This document shows positions 62,073 through 64,000 of a DNA stretch of 64,000 nt, one piece after another. Position 1 is the stretch's first letter. Every line of letters begins with the position of its first letter. The stretch lies in NCBI GenBank assembly GCA_001897995.1, contig MKRV01000258.1:1-64000 (forward strand), given 5' to 3'. The notes below the pieces were generated by a model, which did not search any database, was not told the DNA's origin, and saw only the letters and a list, made by a program, of their open reading frames with translations. The translations under genes and the position numbers were made by a program. Source of the stretch: Alphaproteobacteria bacterium 65-37 (GTDB lineage: Bacteria > Pseudomonadota > Alphaproteobacteria > Reyranellales > Reyranellaceae).

Positions 62073-64000
62073 ATGAGAGTTGCGTCTGCAAGGGCATCAC
62101 GAAAGGCAGTGCGCCGGGCGACCGGTGCCTTCTTGGGGTTCGCGGTGGCCGCTTTGCACGTCCCCGCCAGCGCCGAGACCTCGTCGCCGGCGGGGACGAC
62201 AGGTCTCTACGGCAATGCGCCGAGCATCGACCTGCAATACGTGAAGGGCGCCCTCAATCAGGCCGGCAAGGACTCGCCTGGTGCCGTTCTCAACCTGCAG
62301 GTCGGGAGCGGCGGCACGTCCGGCCAGTATTCCCAGTTCATCATGGATACCGGCTCGACCGGCATCGCCGTCTCGTCCGACTACTTCAAGCCCGGGCCCA
62401 ACGACAAGGTCGTAGGACAGGGCACCTCGACCTACACCAGCAGCGGCGTGGTGATCCACGGCACGTTCTACGAGACCACGGTCGTCCTGCGCGACGGTGA
62501 CGGCAAGGCGGTCGGCACCACGCCGGTAAAGGTTCTGCTGGCAGAACGTATCACCTGCGACTTCACGACGGCCGGCTGCAAGGCAACGGACCAACCCTCG
62601 GGAGTGAAGTACGCCGGCGTCGGTTACAACCGCAACAACATCGCCGGCACGTCGATCAACGGCATGAACCCGTTGGTGAACGTCAAGACGACGGCCGGCC
62701 AGCAGCTCCAGCCAGGCTACATCGTCGGCAATGACGGCGTCACCGTCGGGCTGTCGCAGGAAGCGACCAAGGGTTTCTCCCTGGTGAAGCTCACGCAGGA
62801 CCTCACGACGTCGGTTCCCGGTGCGCCGCAGTGGAACCAAACCAGCATGACCGTGCGGGCCGGCGGCGCCACCGGCTCCGGCAGCGTCCTGCTGGATGCC
62901 GGCATCGGCTACATGTTTCTGTCGCCGCCGCCCGGCAGCAGCCTCGACAAGGTGCCGGGCCGGACGCCGGCGCCCGACGGAACGCTGGTCGAAATCTGGC
63001 TGCCTGGGCAGAACAGCGCGGGCGCTTCGTACTGGTTCAAAGCCCGGAACACGGGCGAGACGAACTGCCCGCCCGACGCTGCCAATTCGCTCAATCCCTG
63101 CAACGTCACGGTGGTGCACGATCCCACCGGTACGTACGTCAACACCGGCCGCGAGTTCTTCTCGGCATTCGAATATCTCTACGATCCGGTGAACGGCTAT
63201 CTCGGCTACCGTTTGGCCGATAACGGCTTCAGCAACACCGGCAGCATCACGCCCGTCCTCGCCCTGCAGGGGCCCGTGCCGCTGCCCGGCGGCTTCCAGT
63301 CCACCTTGCCGGTCGCCCTGCTGCAGGCGACGACGCTGATCTCCACGGCCGGCGGCGCCACGTTCGTCGCCGCGGTGAACGGCTTCGGCAACAACCTCAC
63401 GCTTCAGGGCCCCGGGCTGGTCGCTTTCAACGGCGCCGTCGATCTCGGCGGCGGCACCTTCGCCGTCCAGCAGGGCACGGCCCAGATCAACGGATCGCTG
63501 GCAGCCACGACCATCACGGTCGGCCCGCAAGGGACGCTGACTGGCAATGGTCCCGTTGTCGGTGACGTGATCCATGGCGGCACGCTGGCGCCCGGCAATT
63601 CGATCGGCACCCTGAACATCAGGGGCAGCTTCACGCAAACCGCCGGCAGCACCTATCAGGTCGAGGTCAACAACCAGGGCCAGAGCGACCAGGTCGTGGT
63701 CACCGGCAAGGCGACCCTGCAGGGCGGCACGGTGACTTTCGTACCGCTTTCCAACAATTTCGCCGCCCAGCAGACCTACGCCATCCTGACCGCGGCCGGC
63801 GGCGTGACGGGCAGCTACGCGGGCGTGCAGAGCAACTACGCCTTCCTGTTTCCGTCCCTCGCCTACGACACCAACAACGTGTACCTGAACGTGGCGCGCA
63901 GCTTCGCGCGCGGCGGCCAGACCCCCAACCAGGCGGCCGTCGGCGCCGCCCTGGATGCCGGCGCGTCGGGCGCGAGCGCCGGCCTGGCGTCGACGCTCTC
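62073..64000 (+). CDS. Autotransporter with N-terminal pepsin-like aspartic protease domain (3' end outside window)
   Basis: The visible 642 residues begin with a long Sec signal (basic RASRKAVRRATG, hydrophobic AFLGFAVAALHV, cleavage after ASA near 34). Residues about 60-385 look like a bilobed A1 aspartic protease. It has FIMDTGSTGIAV (Asp92), a flap-like STYTSSGVVIHGTFYETTVV, a second site SVLLDAGIGYMFL (Asp275, D-A-G instead of D-T-G) and the pepsin-like C-terminal pattern FFSAFEYLYDPVNGYLGYR. Residues about 430-600 are autotransporter beta-strand repeats (GTLTGNGPVVGDV, GGTLAPGNSIGTLNIRGSF), ending in the pre-barrel linker GQTPNQAAVGAALDAG. The frame is open at the edge; a beta-barrel should follow. 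Confidence 0.85.
   Translation, partial: MRVASARASRKAVRRATGAFLGFAVAALHVPASAETSSPAGTTGLYGNAPSIDLQYVKGALNQAGKDSPGAVLNLQVGSGGTSGQYSQFIMDTGSTGIAVSSDYFKPGPNDKVVGQGTSTYTSSGVVIHGTFYETTVVLRDGDGKAVGTTPVKVLLAERITCDFTTAGCKATDQPSGVKYAGVGYNRNNIAGTSINGMNPLVNVKTTAGQQLQPGYIVGNDGVTVGLSQEATKGFSLVKLTQDLTTSVPGAPQWNQTSMTVRAGGATGSGSVLLDAGIGYMFLSPPPGSSLDKVPGRTPAPDGTLVEIWLPGQNSAGASYWFKARNTGETNCPPDAANSLNPCNVTVVHDPTGTYVNTGREFFSAFEYLYDPVNGYLGYRLADNGFSNTGSITPVLALQGPVPLPGGFQSTLPVALLQATTLISTAGGATFVAAVNGFGNNLTLQGPGLVAFNGAVDLGGGTFAVQQGTAQINGSLAATTITVGPQGTLTGNGPVVGDVIHGGTLAPGNSIGTLNIRGSFTQTAGSTYQVEVNNQGQSDQVVVTGKATLQGGTVTFVPLSNNFAAQQTYAILTAAGGVTGSYAGVQSNYAFLFPSLAYDTNNVYLNVARSFARGGQTPNQAAVGAALDAGASGASAGLASTL

Noticed and set aside
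62097-63638. Open minus-strand frame of 513 codons opposite the autotransporter
   Set aside because: The plus-strand frame has a signal peptide, aspartic-protease-like motifs and autotransporter repeats; the minus frame is Arg/Asp/Gly-rich with no features.

Overview
The window is GC-rich, densely packed bacterial chromosome with about 63 protein genes on both strands. No gene-free stretch exceeds about 225 bases, and I saw no tRNA, rRNA, insertion sequence, prophage or CRISPR array. The gene string rpmH-rnpA-yidD-yidC-engB with argB close by, the dapD (succinylase) type of lysine synthesis, OxyR-AhpC-AhpF, and the abundance of PotABCD-like transporters all point to an Alphaproteobacterium. 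A Rhodospirillales/Reyranella-like organism is my best guess, from gene content only.

Layout. (1) 1-9845: a minus-strand operon with an FAD amine oxidase, hydantoinase/5-oxoprolinase A and B subunits and a complete polyamine-type ABC importer (the ATPase runs off the left edge), divergent from an XRE-cupin regulator. (2) 9848-17954: housekeeping genes: DUF2244, nth, a dimeric ferredoxin-like protein, an MFS carrier, a Nudix hydrolase, dapD, an aminoglycoside-phosphotransferase-like gene with no ordinary start codon, LemA plus an HtpX-like protease, and a secreted glycerophosphodiesterase. (3) 17998-26535: a two-part catabolic region. A GntR regulator leads a PhyH dioxygenase and a SAF-domain oxidoreductase. 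A DeoR regulator behind three phased operators leads an ABC importer and a GpdQ-like phosphodiesterase. (4) 26554-32274: def, argB, engB, yidC, yidD, rnpA and rpmH on the minus strand, interrupted by a plus-strand 2OG oxygenase. (5) 32395-48221: redox and membrane genes: two GSTs, a TVP38-like protein, a mercuric-reductase-like flavoprotein, NDH-2, a histidine kinase, a DMT exporter, an Ldh-type dehydrogenase, a DUF3772-MscS channel, alpha/beta hydrolases and a PPOX flavoprotein. (6) 48294-54300: a patatin-like lipoprotein, a poorly characterised pair (an HEXXH protein and a protein with a histone-H1-like tail), and a 1037-residue zinc-ribbon/cyclase/ATPase signalling protein. (7) 54375-57640: oxyR divergent from ahpC-ahpF, the peroxide defence module. 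(8) 57745-64000: an NTF2-like protein, a large PAS histidine kinase, a SpoIIAA-like protein, a winged-helix regulator and, divergent from it, the start of a large autotransporter.

The most unusual gene is the last. Its passenger begins with what looks like a complete pepsin-type (A1) aspartic protease domain: a DTGST motif, a second D-A-G motif 183 residues later and a pepsin-like C-terminal motif. This is joined to autotransporter beta-strand repeats and a pre-barrel linker, and the barrel lies beyond the right edge. It sits behind a 12-bp palindrome and beside its own probable regulator.
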